Source: CAVPCZ01 sp963702445
GTDB lineage: Bacteria > Bacteroidota > Ignavibacteria > UBA10030 > UBA6906
DNA length: 64,000 nt
Direction: 5' to 3'
Assembly (NCBI GenBank): GCA_963702445.1
Contig: CAVPCZ010000013.1
Coordinates: 62,001 to 126,000 of the forward strand
The translations under genes were made by a program, and so were the position numbers. The notes under the pieces were generated by a model. The model was not told the origin of the DNA, ran no database searches, and was given only the letters and a program-made list of their open reading frames with translations. Positions 28,683 through 40,101 of this stretch are shown piece by piece. Numbering within the stretch: position 1 is the first letter of the stretch; each line of letters starts with the position of its first letter.

Positions 28683-31600
28683 ATGAGTCTTGCCGCCACT
28701 TCGATCAACCGCCCTGTCCTCACGATGGTGATGTCCATCGCCATCATGCTGTTCGGCTTCATCGGCTACACCTACCTCGGTGTCCGGGAGTACCCCAGCG
28801 TGGACCCGCCCGTCGTGACGGTCAGCACTTCGTACACCGGTGCCAACGCCGACGTCATGGAATCGCAGATTACCGAGCCGCTCGAAGAGACCATCAGCGG
28901 CATCGCCGGAATACGGACACTCAAATCGGTCAGCGCCGAGGGACGCAGCAACGTCACGGTGGAGTTCGAGCTCGGTGTGGACATGGAGGCCGCCGCAAAC
29001 GACGTGCGCGACAAGGTCTCCCGCGCCGCGCGACTCCTCCCGCCGGATGCGGACAACCCCGTCGTGCTGAAAGCCGATGCCGATGCGATCCCGATCCTCT
29101 TCATGAGCATCAAGAGTGAACGCCGCGATCTGCTCCAGCTCACGGACATTGCCACGAATATCTTCAAGGAACGGCTCCAGACGATCAACGGCGTGAGCGA
29201 AGTGCAGGTATGGGGGGAGCGCCGCTATGCCATGCGGCTCTGGATGGATCCCGCGCGCCTCGCCGGATACCGGCTCACCCCGCTGGATGTGCGCACAGCG
29301 CTGCTGCGCGAAAACATCGAGCTCCCCTCGGGCCGTATCGAAGGATTCTCCACAGAGCTGACCGTGCGCACCATGAGCCGGCTCACCACACCCGAGGAGT
29401 TCAACAATCTGATCATCCGCGAGGTGGACGGACGCATTGTCCGGTTCCGGGATATCGGAACGGCCGAGCTGGGTTCGGAGACCTACCGCCGCATCCTCCG
29501 GCGGGACGGCATTCCCATGGTCGGCGTTGTGCTGATCCCCCGGTCCGGCGCAAACTACATCGAAATCGTGGACGAGTTCAACCGGCGCGTGGAGGATCTG
29601 AAACGGGACCTTCCCGAAGATCTCAGCCTCGGGATCGGTTTCGACTCGTCGCGCTACATCCGCCAGGCGGTCGCCGAAGTCGCTGAAACCGTGGGCCTCG
29701 CTTTCGTCCTGGTGTTCCTGGTGATCTACGCGTTCCTGCGCGATCTCCGGACCACCATCATCCCCATGCTTGCGGTGCCGGTCTCGCTCATCGGCGCGTT
29801 CTTCATCATGTACGTTGCGGGTTTTTCCATCAATGTGCTCACATTGCTGGGGATTGTCCTGGCGATCGGCCTGGTCGTGGACGACGCGATCGTGATGCTG
29901 GAGAATATCTACACGAAGATTGAAGACGGCATGCCGCCGCATGATGCGGGCCTGGCCGGATCCAAAGAAGTGTACTTTGCCATTATTGCCACCACCGTCG
30001 CGCTTGCCGCGGTGTTCATGCCGGTGATCTTCCTGCAGGGGATCACCGGACGCCTCTTCAAAGAGTTCGGGATCGTGCTTTCCGGCTCCGTGGTGATTTC
30101 CGCGTTTGTTGCGCTGACGCTGACCCCGATGATGTCCACCCGGATCCTCAAACAGCGCCAGAAGCACAGCAGGTTCTACCTGGCGACCGAACCATTTTTC
30201 AGCGCCATGGCGCACTCCTACAGACGCTCGCTCGAGGCCTTCATGCGCCGCCGGTGGGTGGCGCTGGCGGTGGTGACGCTTGCCGTGGTCCTCATCATCC
30301 TGCTCGGATCCGTTCTGCAATCGGAACTCTCCCCGCTCGAGGACCGGAGCGCCATGCGCATCCAGGCCACCGGGCCGGAAGGATCGACGTTCGAGTATAT
30401 GGATGCGTACATGAAGGACCTGATTGATGAAATCCAGCGCACCGTACCCGAACGGGATGCGGTGATCGCCATGACCTCCGGCGGCGGCGGCGGGGCTGTG
30501 AATTCCGGATTTGTCAATCTCATCCTGACCGATCCGCGCCTGAGGGATCGGTCGCAACAGCAGATTGCAGACCAGATGTCGACCATGGTGCGCCGCCACA
30601 CGGGAGCGCGGGCGTTTGTCACCCAGGACCAGTCCATAGGGGGGCGCGGAGGCCGCGGGGGCGGTCTACCCGTGCAATTTGTGCTGCAGGCGCCCGATTT
30701 CGCGAAGCTGAAGGAGGCGCTTCCCCGGTTCCTTGCGGAGGCCAGAAAACATCCGGCATTCCAGGTGGTGGACGTCGACCTGAAATTCAACAAACCGGAA
30801 GTGCAGCTGAGCATCGATCGCGATCGTGCCCGGGCGCTCGGCGTGACCGCGATGGATATCGCGCAGACGCTCCAGCTGTCGTACAGCGAACAGCGTTTTG
30901 ACTACTTTGTGATGAACGGAAAACTGTACCAGATCATCGGCCAGGTACGACGTGAACAGCGCAACGAACCGCTGGACCTGAAGTCCCTCTCCGTGAGAAA
31001 TACACGCGGCGAAATGATCCAGCTGGACAACGTGGTAACGCTCAAAGAGGAAAGCAGCCCCCCGGCACTCTACCGGTTCAACCGGTTCGTGGCGGCAACG
31101 GTCTCCGCGGGTCTGGCAAAAGGGTATACCATCGGCGACGGCATCGAGGCGATGCGTGAGGTCGCCGCGAAGGTGCTTGACGAATCCTTCAGCACCGCGC
31201 TCGACGGGTCCTCCAAGGACTATGCGGACAGCTCGTCGAGTCTGATGTTCGCCTTTGTGCTGGCGCTGGTCCTGATCTACCTCGTGCTTGCCGCCCAGTT
31301 TGAAAGCTTCCGCGACCCGTTCACCATCATGTTTACCGTTCCGCTGGCCATGAGCGGCGCCCTTCTCTGTCTCTGGTACTTCAACCAGACCCTGAATATT
31401 TTCAGTCAGATCGGGCTGATCATGCTGATCGGCCTGGTGACGAAGAACGGGATCCTGATCGTGGAGTTCGCGAACCAGCGCCGCGCGCAGGGATTGAGTC
31501 TCCGGGAGGCGATCCAGGATGCCGCGGAGGCGCGTCTCCGGCCCATCCTGATGACCGCGCTTTCGACCATCCTCGGGACGCTGCCGATTGCACTTGTCTC

Positions 31601-31740
31601 TCGGCGCCGGATCCGAAAGCCGTGTGTCCATGGGAATTGCCGTGGTGGGGGGACTGGTGATCGCCACCGGGCTCACGCTGTATGTCGTCCCGGCGGTGTA
31701 TACGTTCATTGCAAAGAAAGACGCGTCCTCCGCTGCGTAG
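28683..31740 (+). CDS. RND multidrug efflux pump, HAE1 type (frameshifted near C-terminus)
   Basis: A protein of about 1018 residues with twelve membrane helices and two large periplasmic loops. SIAIMLFGFIGYTYLGVREYPSVDPP is the typical N-terminus. GIVLAIGLVVDDAIVMLEN in helix 4 carries the two proton-relay aspartates, and GLVTKNGILIVEFANQ in helix 10 the matching lysine. Near 31594 an extra T disrupts the last 50 residues; corrected, LPIAL continues as SLGAGSESRVSMGIAVVGG to KKDASSAA with stop at 31738-31740. It exports amphiphilic compounds with the adaptor upstream. Substrates are unknown. Confidence -1.
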
Positions 31741-31748
31741 GCCCTCCC

Positions 31749-32511
31749 ATGAAGCTGCATTTCAAGCGGTACGGTTCCGGGCCGGCGCTCTGTGTCCTCC
31801 ACGGCCTGTTCGGATCCCTCAACCACTGGCACACTCATGCGCGTGCCCTGGGCGAACGGTTCACTGTCTATGTGCCGGACCAGAGGAACCATGGCGCATC
31901 TCCCCATGACAGCGTGATGACGTATGACGCGATGGCGGAAGACCTCCGGGAGTTCATGGATGAACACGCCATCACCGAGGCAAGGCTGCTCGGGCACTCC
32001 ATGGGCGGGAAGACCGCCATGCGGTTTGCGGGACTCCATCCGTCCCGTCTGCACTCCCTCGTTGTCGCCGATATCGCCCCCCGCGCCTACCCGCCCTGCC
32101 CATGATGATATTTTCGAAACACTGTTCGCGGTGGACCCGTCCCGGTACGCATCCCGGGAGGAGATCGACCGTGTACTCGAGCCGCTCCTTCCGGAATCCC
32201 GGATCCGGCATTTTCTCCTGACCAATCTCTCACGCGACGGCGGCGGATCCTACCGCTGGAAGATGAATATCCCGGCCATACACCGCAGCTACAGAGCTAT
32301 TGCCGGGGCAGTGCAGGTCGATCCTCCATTCAACGGACCGGCGTTGTTTATCCGCGGTGAACGGTCCCATTATCTCCTGCCTGCCGATGAGCCGGGCATC
32401 CGGTTGCTGTTTCCGCTCGCCCGGTTTGCCATGATTCCCGGCGCAGGACACTGGGTCCATGCGGAGGCACCGGAGGCTTTCCGCCGATTGCTCCTCGAGT
32501 TCTTTGAATGA
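31749..32511 (+). CDS. Alpha/beta hydrolase (frameshifted)
   Basis: The fold is clear: LHGLFGSLNHW (oxyanion loop), DQRNHGASPH, LLGHSMGGKTAM with the nucleophile Ser in GHSMG, VVADIAPRAYP, and GAGHWVHAEAPEAF with the catalytic His. These forms match the YbfF/esterase group of about 255 residues. At about 32094-32096 an extra C in a CCC run breaks the frame; corrected, AYP joins PAHDDIFETLFAVD. It starts 8 bases after the pump gene stop. Substrate not known; an esterase acting on small acyl esters is likely from family. Confidence -1.
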
Positions 32512-32615
32512 AACGAGCTCTGCTCCGCTTGTTTCAGTGATTGCGTGCCCGGGGACACCAGTGTTTCAGCGGCCCTTGTCCGCTCGCTCCAGTGAACAGA
32601 GCGACGGCGGAATTG

Positions 32616-34056
32616 TTATTTCAGCAAGAACATCTCCTTTACGGCGGTGAATACCGCGCCGCCGGAGACCGGCCTGGCCTGGCAATGACAGAAGTAGACG
32701 CCGCCCGCCACTTTTGCCCCCCTTCTCATCGGTTCCATCCCACCACACTTCAAAAACCCCCGACCGGCATTCGTCCTCCACTAACCTGCGTATCTCCCTG
32801 CCCGCGACATCGTAAACCCTGAGCCTCACGATAGACTCCGCTCCAAGCGAGACACGGATGTGCGTGGACGGGTTGAAGGGATTGGGATAGTTCCCGGAGA
32901 GTGCAAAGACCGGTGGCGTCTGACCTGTTACGGTTGTCAGAATCTCCACCTTCACCGCATCTGACCAGCGGACCGCTCCGTTCAGGTCCGTCTGCCGGAG
33001 ACGGTAGTACCACACCCCCGGCGCGGCGTCCATGTCGGTGAATGTATACTCGACGGAAACGTTCGTGGTTCCGTGCCCGGCGACGAAACTGTTCGGGAGC
33101 GGCTCGAACAGCCTCCCGTTTGCCGATCTCTCCACGGTGAAGCCGTAGTTGTTGGTTTCGCTTACAGTCTTCCACGTCAACGTCACCCGTCCGCCGGCTC
33201 CCGGAGTCGCCAGGAACAGTTCCAGCTGTACGGGGAGAGGGGAATCGGCGATGGTATTCACATAGGTGATATCATCAAGGAAGATATTGGCGGAATTTCC
33301 CGCACTGGAAACACCGTAAAACATCCATGAATCAATATCCGCCTCGGCGCCCAACCCTCCCTTCGGCAGGTCGTCCCCGGCCAGCGTACCGTCGATCCAG
33401 AGGTCCAGGGTGTTCGCCCCGATCGTCCGGGGACCGCCGTGCGAATACGGGATGGTTGCAGCGCTGTTGTTTCCGTAGAGTTCCACCATGTATGTTGTTC
33501 CCTGAGCAAACGGCGTATCTGTGAGTCCTGTCGGGCTCCATCCGTTCCCGCTTCGTACCTGCGTGACGATGCCCCCGGCGGAGCCGAACTGCCACTGCAG
33601 GCCTGCAAACACATGCTTCCCCGTGAAAGCGCTGTTGTCGCTGAATGTGGCGCTGTCGCCGACAAACAGGTACCAGGTGCCCGGGGATGCCGGGGCTGAT
33701 CCATCCGCCGCACCGAGTCTCACGCGGAAACGCAGTGTGAAGGCCTTACCAGGGGTGTAGTCAAAGACCGACAGCTTGTTGACCGATGTTGTCGTTGCGG
33801 CGCTGCCCCGGAGATAGGCGCCGTTGCCAAAGGGGATAGCCTGGTTTTCCAGATTGAAGCTGCCGCCCGCCGTCCCGATACGTACTCTCGCGGTTCCGCC
33901 GTTGCCCGGGGGAGGGGGCAGAAACGTCGTGCTGGCTCCACTGGAGAAACTCCCGGTCGAGGTGCCAAAGTCGTACGACCAGGGCTGGGCTGATGCGGTG
34001 CCGGGTGCCGAGGCCAGGCCGATGCCCAATAAAACGATGATGAGAGGCTTGCGCAT
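32616..34056 (-). CDS. Secreted protein with type IX sorting domain (frameshifted at the C-terminus)
   Basis: The start at 34056 has AGGAGAAGG upstream and encodes a signal peptide (MRKPLIIVLLGIGLASAPGTASAQ). About 200 residues of beta-rich, Gly/Ser/Thr-rich sequence follow (AFTLRFRVRLGAADGS, GTWYLFVGDSATF, LDLWIDGTLAGDDL), resembling jelly-roll domains. Next are a fibronectin-like part (VTLTWKTVSETNNYGFTVERS) and a type A sorting domain (SGNYPNPFNPSTHIRVSL). At about 32712-32715 an extra A breaks the last strand; corrected, DEKGGK joins VAGGVYFCHCQAR and ends AVKEMFLLK. Role unknown; surface-exposed by the sorting signal. Confidence -1.
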
Positions 34057-34350
34057 GGTCCTTCTCCTTCCCAAGAGTTCCACGTGCTGCGGGCTGGCCT
34101 TCGACCATGATACACCGGGTTCCACCAAATTACGAACCGGAAAGGAGGAAAACGTGCGTCCGGATGGAGTATCCTCAGGGGGGAATGGGTGAAGGTCAGG
34201 ACGGGAAGAGCGGGCAGCCGGCAATACTCTTCCGTGCGGATATCGCACGTGTGAAGGAGGAGTGCCGGAGAGGCATATGCGGCTATGTCAGTGGTTTGCG
34301 ATTGTCGCAGGCCGCGGTTGTTTCATGCTTCTGTCTCGGATCTGCAACTG
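34057..34350. other. Intergenic region, nothing identified
   Basis: These 294 bases separate two genes on the minus strand. I see no supported gene. It should contain the promoter of the sorted surface protein gene, but no clear -35/-10 pair was found. Confidence -1.
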
Positions 34351-37189
34351 TCACGGGCTCATGTTCTCGGGCCGTGTGGATTTCTCCACGAGATAGAGTA
34401 TCGACTGATAATGCTTCCCGCTGTGAAGCGAAAGTCCGATTTCGCACGTGCGGCTCGTGGAATAGCCACCCTGACACTCCGCGGGCAGGGCGTCACGCAG
34501 CGGCGCAAGCGCGGAGGCGTTCAATTCCGGATAGGTGAACCCGCGGTCGCCCGCCCATCCGCAGCAGCCTATACCATGCGGTACGACGACTTTTTCAGAG
34601 CACATCCCGGCAAGTGTCTTCAGCCGCGAACCCAATCCCATCTTTTCCGCGCTGCATGTGGTGTGAACGGCAACGGTCCCGGGGAGCGTGCGGAATCGCA
34701 GCTTCGGGATCGCGTGGTCCAGGATGAACCGGACCGGATCGTATAATTGTATCTGCGACGTGAAGGTCTCTTTCATCCTGTACAGGCAGGGGCTCATGTC
34801 GACGAGAACGGGAAAGCGGCCGTTCTCCGAAGCCGCGGACAATGCCCGTTCAAGTTCACGCGCTTTCGCGTCTCCTTCTGCGGTGAAACCCTTGCTGGCA
34901 AACGCCATTCCGCAACAGAGGTTTTGAGTATCCGCCGGGTACAGAACGTTGAACCCTGCCCGTTCAAGGACTTCCACCACGACCGTGGTCAGCGAGCGGC
35001 TGTCTGCGTCTCCGTGGGCCGGACCCATTGTACGGTTGATGCAGCTTGGAAAATAGACTACCGTCTGCCGGGCCGGATCAGGAGCACCGGGCCGCCGCAG
35101 CGCGGGAGGCACCCACAGGCATATAGGGATTCCAGAGGGGGATCAGGTTGCCCGAAAGTGTCCGGAGGAAGCCCGTTATGGTGCCCATCGCTTTCGTGCC
35201 CAACAGGCGGTGGGCCAGATGGACCGCACCAAGCACCGACCGCATGCCGCCTGTTACCCCGCTCATGTGTGTCGAAAGAAGTCGGGCAATGCTGTGTGCC
35301 GCGGGACCCCACGCCAGGTGGCGGAGGTGTTTCACCATCTTTCCGGTATCGATTTCCACCGGACAGCTGGTCGCGCAAAGGCCGTCCGTGGCACAGGTTT
35401 CGTCTCCCTCGTACCGGAATGCACGGGAGAAGGCCTCGAGCCGGGCGGGATCTTCGTTCGTCGCACGCAAGCGCGCCATTTCCCTTACGCTCACGATCCG
35501 CTGGCGGGGGGTGAGGGTCAGGTTGCGCGAAGGACACTGCACTTCGCAGAACCCGCATTCGATGCACTTGTCCACCAGCGGGTCCGCGGCCGGCATGGGC
35601 TTCAGGTTCTTGATGTGCGCCTGCGGGTCGTCATTGAGGATAACACCCGGGTTCAGCAGGTTCTCCGGGTCAAAGATGTCCTTGATTTCGTGCATCAGCC
35701 CGTACGCTTCCTTGCCCCACTCCAGTTCCACGAAGGGTGCCATGTTCCGTCCGGTACCATGCTCGGCTTTCAGCGACCCGTCGAATTTCGTCACCACCAT
35801 ATCGGTGACATCATCCATGAACGCGCGATACCGGTTCACTTCTGCCGAGGCGGCAAAATCCTGCGTGAAAACGAAATGCAGATTCCCTTCCAGCGCGTGG
35901 CCGAAGATAATGGCTTCGTCGTAGCGGTATTTCTGGAAAAGCGCCTGGAGATCAAGGGTGGCCTCCGCCAGCCGGGGAACGGGGAAGGCGACATCCTCGA
36001 TGATCACTGCGCTCCCGGTGCGGCGCATGGCGCCTACCGAAGGGAAGAGACCCTTCCGGATATTCCAGAGTGCGGTGAACTCCTCCGTCCGGTCGGTGAA
36101 CATCAGCGGGAAGACCTTCGGCAGCGAACCCAGGGCATCCAGAATGGTTGAAGTCTGTTCCGCGAGCAGGGGGGCGGAAGGTGCACGTGTTTCCACGAGC
36201 AGCGAAGCGACACGCGCGTCAAGAGTCCGGAGGTACGGCGGCATCCCGGCTTTCTCCTCAACGGAACGAAGTGCGGCGCGGTCCATCAGCTCGACGGCAT
36301 CAACGGGGGTCTTCTTCAGCGTTGCCACCGCCACACATGCGGTTTCAATGTCAGGAAAGGTCATCAGCGCGCTGGCTTTGTGCGGATGCTCCGGTACGGT
36401 GACGAACGTTATCTCCGCAATGAAACCGAGCGTGCCTTCGGAACCGATCATCAGGTGCTGAATAATCTCGAAGGGATCGGCGAAGTCCACGAGTGCATTC
36501 AGGCTGTAGCCGGTGGTGTTCTTCATAGAAAACTTCCGCCGGATCCGCTCGGCGAGCGGTGTGTTTGCCTGAACGCGTCGCGCCAGGGCGTCGATCCGGT
36601 TCAACATGCCGCTGTGCGACCGGCCGAACGCCGCCCGGCTGGCCGGGCTTCCCGTGTCCAGAACGCACCCGTCGGCAAAGATGATACGCATAGAGGCGAG
36701 TGTTCGGTAGCTGTTCTGGGCTGTCCCGCAGCACATCCCGCTGGCATTGTTGGCGGCAATGCCCCCGATCATCGCCGCGTTGATGGACGCCGGGTCCGGA
36801 CCGATCTTCTTCCCGTGGGGGGCAAGGTACACGTTGGCGTGGCCCCCGATGACTCCCGGTTGCAGCGTGATCCGCGACGCGTCGCCATTGATCGACCACC
36901 TGTTCCATGACGGTCCCAGCATGACAAGCAGCGAATCGGAAACCGCCTGACCCGAGAGACTCGTTCCGGCCGCCCGAAATGTCAGCGGCAGTTTCCGGGA
37001 TCGGGCCTCACGAAGAACGGCCAGCAATTCCGCTTCCGACTCCACCTTGACGACCAGTTTGGGGATAAGCCGGTAGACGCTTGCATCGGTTCCGTAGGCA
37101 AGCGTGCGAAGATCGTCATGAATGAGACGGGGAGCAGGAATGGCGGTGGAAAGCGCGTCTTTAAGGGAATGATATGGGGCGGAGAGCAT
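34351..37189 (-). CDS. FAD-linked oxidase fused to Fe-S (CCG) domains, D-2-hydroxyacid dehydrogenase type (frameshifted)
   Basis: ATG at 37189 with AAGGAAAAC upstream. The FAD-binding part (PLTFRAAGTSLSGQAVSDSLLVML, GPDPASINAAMIGGIAANNASGM, GSEGTLGFIAEITF) and the FAD oxidase C domain (EHGTGRNMAPFVELEWG, FDPENLLNPGVI) match GlcD/D-lactate dehydrogenases. Next is a ferredoxin-like pair (CIECGFCEVQCPSR and CATDGLCATSCPVEIDTG). Two cysteine-rich CCG segments close it (NLCCGMAFASKG and CTTCSAEKMG...GIGCCGWAGDRGF). This order is that of YdiJ-like enzymes, which pass electrons from D-lactate or D-2-hydroxyglutarate to the respiratory chain. One extra base near 35112-35114 separates the last domain; corrected length about 945 residues. 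Substrate unproven. Confidence -1.
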
Positions 37190-37466
37190 CCAGTTTTCCT
37201 TGGTGGGGGTGTGCCGGGCAATATAGTGAAATTTCGTATATTGTGGAACTGTTCTTCCCCCTGCGTTTGTTTTTAAACCACGACGTGAGTTCTTCGATTT
37301 TCGTGCAGGGGTGTTCTTTACACGGTATGCACAACGGCTCACGGTTGCACTGCCGGGATGTGCATGGGCCGGTGGGGATGAACATCTCCAGGCCAGCCTT
37401 TGCGGGCGGCGCTCAGGATCTCTTGCCGGACCACCGGTCCGTTGAAGAAAAAGGTTTATCACACAT

Positions 37467-39978
37467 ATGCATCGCTCGGTCTTCTTCTCTGTTGTCCTTG
37501 GATGGAGCATCTTCACCGCATCGCATAGCCATGCCCAGCTGCCTCCCGGCGCGATTGCCGGTCGCGTGACGATAGAGGGACAACAGCCCGCCCCGGGCGC
37601 CAATGTGCTCCTGCTGGAAACACGGTTCGGGGCTGCGACATCGGACGATGGGACGTTTCTTATCGCCTCCGTTCCGCCGGGCAGCTACAGGGTGCAGGTC
37701 CGGCTCGTGGGATACGAACAGGGTGTAATCCCCGTGATCACCGTTACTTCCGGCGATACCGTCCGCATCACACTGACACTCCGCCAATCGGTCCTCGAAA
37801 TGAATACGGTGGTTGTCACAGGAACACGCCGCCAGGCCGCGGAGGATACCCGATCCAGCGTGACATCCATATCTCCCAGGGAATCCAAGTTTCTTCCCGG
37901 AGCGGCGGAGGATGTCCTGCGATCGCTGCAGGCCCTTCCCGGTGTGACAGGCGTTTCCGATTTCTCCTCGCAGCTCGTTGTCCGCGGTTCCGGTCCCGAT
38001 CAGAATCTGATCATGATCGACGATTTCGAGGTGCTGAATCCTTACCGCCTTTACGGCTTCGTATCCATGTTCAATCCGGAGACGGTGAGCGATATCAGTC
38101 TGCAAACCGGTGGTTTCGCCGCTCAATACGGCGACCGCCTCTCTGCAGTTCTGGATGTCCGCAATCGGGAGGGAAGGCCGGATGTGCCGATCGCCGGAAA
38201 GATCAACACCAGCCTCACCAACATGAATGTGATCTTCGAGGGAGGCTTGCCGTTCGGAGCGGGGTCATACATTTTCTCCGCCCGGCGGACGTATTACGAT
38301 CTGATTCTCGGACCAGTGCTGAAATCGGCGAAGTTGCTGGAGGGGGACGTGGCGCTGCCCAACTTCCGGGATTTCCAGGGAAAACTCGCCTTCCCCCTGG
38401 GGGGGTCGCATAAGCTGCTCCTGAACGCATTCACGTCTCGCGACGGGGTTCAACTCGTCTCGGGTGCGGAACGGGATCGTCCCGACAGCGTGAATGTGCT
38501 GGATGAGTCCCTGAATACCCTGCTCGGGGCCACATGGCAGTTCAATCCTGCGAAGAATCTTATCGCGCAGACGCAGTTTTCATGGTACAGAAACACGGGG
38601 ACGGGAGAGTTTGACGGTACATTTGTCGACCCTTCGCAGAACAACGGGGATCTCCAGCGCGCGGATACACTCGGCATCCGGTTCGTGAAGTTCGGTGTGC
38701 AGTACGATTTCGTGTATGAGAAGTTTTCGTTCGGACACCGGTTGGCGTGGAATGCCGGTGTGCACACGATCGAAACGGGATTCGGGATAGACCGCCTGCA
38801 CACCGACTATATCCGGTATTTCGAGCTGGACCAGGTATTCAAGGACTTCCTGCGCGCACGCGGACAGGTGATTCCGACCGACGCAACCGAATCGGTCTGG
38901 TACACGCGCTACAACGTATTCGTGCAGGACCGCATCGCGTCTCGGCGAGCGGCTCTTCGTTCAGCCGGGTATTCGTCTCGATCTTTACCCGTCGTTGCGT
39001 GAACAGGTCTATCTGTCTCCGCGCATCAACGTGTCCTATAAGCTGGATGATCTCTCGACGCTGCGTGCCGCCTTCGGGACCTACTACCAGTCCCCGGGGA
39101 TGGAGAAACAGGATTTCCGGAACCGTCTTCTCTTCTCGGAAAGCGCATTCTCCAGAATCGTCGCGGAGCATGCCCACCACGTGGTGCTGGGGTATGACCG
39201 GATGGTGACCCCGGAATGGCAGTTCAAAGTGGAATCGTACTACAAGGATTTCAACGAGATCATGGAGCCCGAGAAGCTGCAGGGCTCGGCATGGCTTGTG
39301 GAACGGACGGGAGAAGATGTCTTTTCACGCAGGGGCTGGACGGCTCCCGTCGCCGTCCAGGCGGATTCTCTCACGCCCTACCCGGTGAACGACGGTACGG
39401 GTTACAGCTACGGCTTCGAAGTGATGTTCCAGAAAATCCGCACACTCCCCGGCGATCCGTTTACGGGATGGGTGAGTTATGCGCTTTCGTTTGCGGAACG
39501 GGAGCGGGACGGCATCCGTTCTCCGTTTATGTTCGATCAACGGCATGCCGTAAACATCGTCGGTAACTACCGTTTTGCCGAACGATGGGATGCCGGCCTG
39601 CGTTTCACACTCCGTTCCGGACGGCCCTTCATCCGCGGCCTTGATGTGACCCCGCGGGTGGTGTACCAGAAAGTGAACGGTGTGGATATTCCGGTGGTCC
39701 AGGTCGACCCGGACGGCAGGGTGATCCTGGACCCGTTGTACGAACAGCTCACCATGACCGGCCGTCTCAACCTCTATCATTCGCTGGATTTCCGCATCAC
39801 GACCTATCCGCAATGGTGGGGCCTGCAGTGGTCGTTCTACCTCGACGTGCAGAATGTCTACAACCGCGACAACCAGCAGCAGATGCGTTATTTTGTGAGT
39901 GACCAGGGGACCCTCGAGGAACGGCCGGTGTACGGTATCCCGATTTTTCCCTCTCTGGGCATGAGTCTGGTCTTCTGA
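37467..39978 (+). CDS. TonB-dependent outer-membrane receptor (frameshifted)
   Basis: Signal peptide MHRSVFFSVVLGWSIFTASHSHAQ, then a carboxypeptidase-regulatory-like domain (GAIAGRVTIEGQQPAPGANVLL, SVPPGSYRVQVRLVGYE), a plug (EDVLRSLQALPGVTGVSDFSSQLVVRG and DRLSAVLDV) and a beta barrel ending GMSLVF. About 835 residues. No clear TonB box was found. Near 38930-38943 an extra base breaks the barrel; corrected, VFVQD continues to LGERLFVQPGIRLDLYPS. It probably imports a ligand with TonB energy, but no SusD-like partner is next to it. The 277-base gap upstream holds its promoter region and that of the divergent oxidoreductase. Confidence -1.
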
Positions 39979-40101
39979 TGGCGGTGGGCCGGTATGTCCG
40001 GCTGGAGTTTCCACCCGAGGAGGGGTTGTTTCTGCGGACCGTTGAGTGTACATTATCCTGCATACGGAACCACCGAAGCAACGATTCCTGGAGCATACAG
40101 T

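Noticed and set aside
28479..30599. Long open frame on the minus strand opposite the RND pump
   Set aside because: Same composition bias, no start context, and it covers a well conserved pump gene.
28683..32105. A natural fusion of the RND pump with an alpha/beta hydrolase (1140 codons in one frame)
   Set aside because: The frame is continuous only because of an extra base near 31594; after repair the pump has a normal C-terminus with stop at 31738 and the hydrolase has its own ATG at 31749.
12825..39978. Programmed +1 frameshifting as a general recoding system
   Set aside because: Sites share no slippery heptamer, rare codon or downstream structure; they only share short equal-base runs. 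Housekeeping-type genes of unrelated function are affected, while long intact genes nearby are not.
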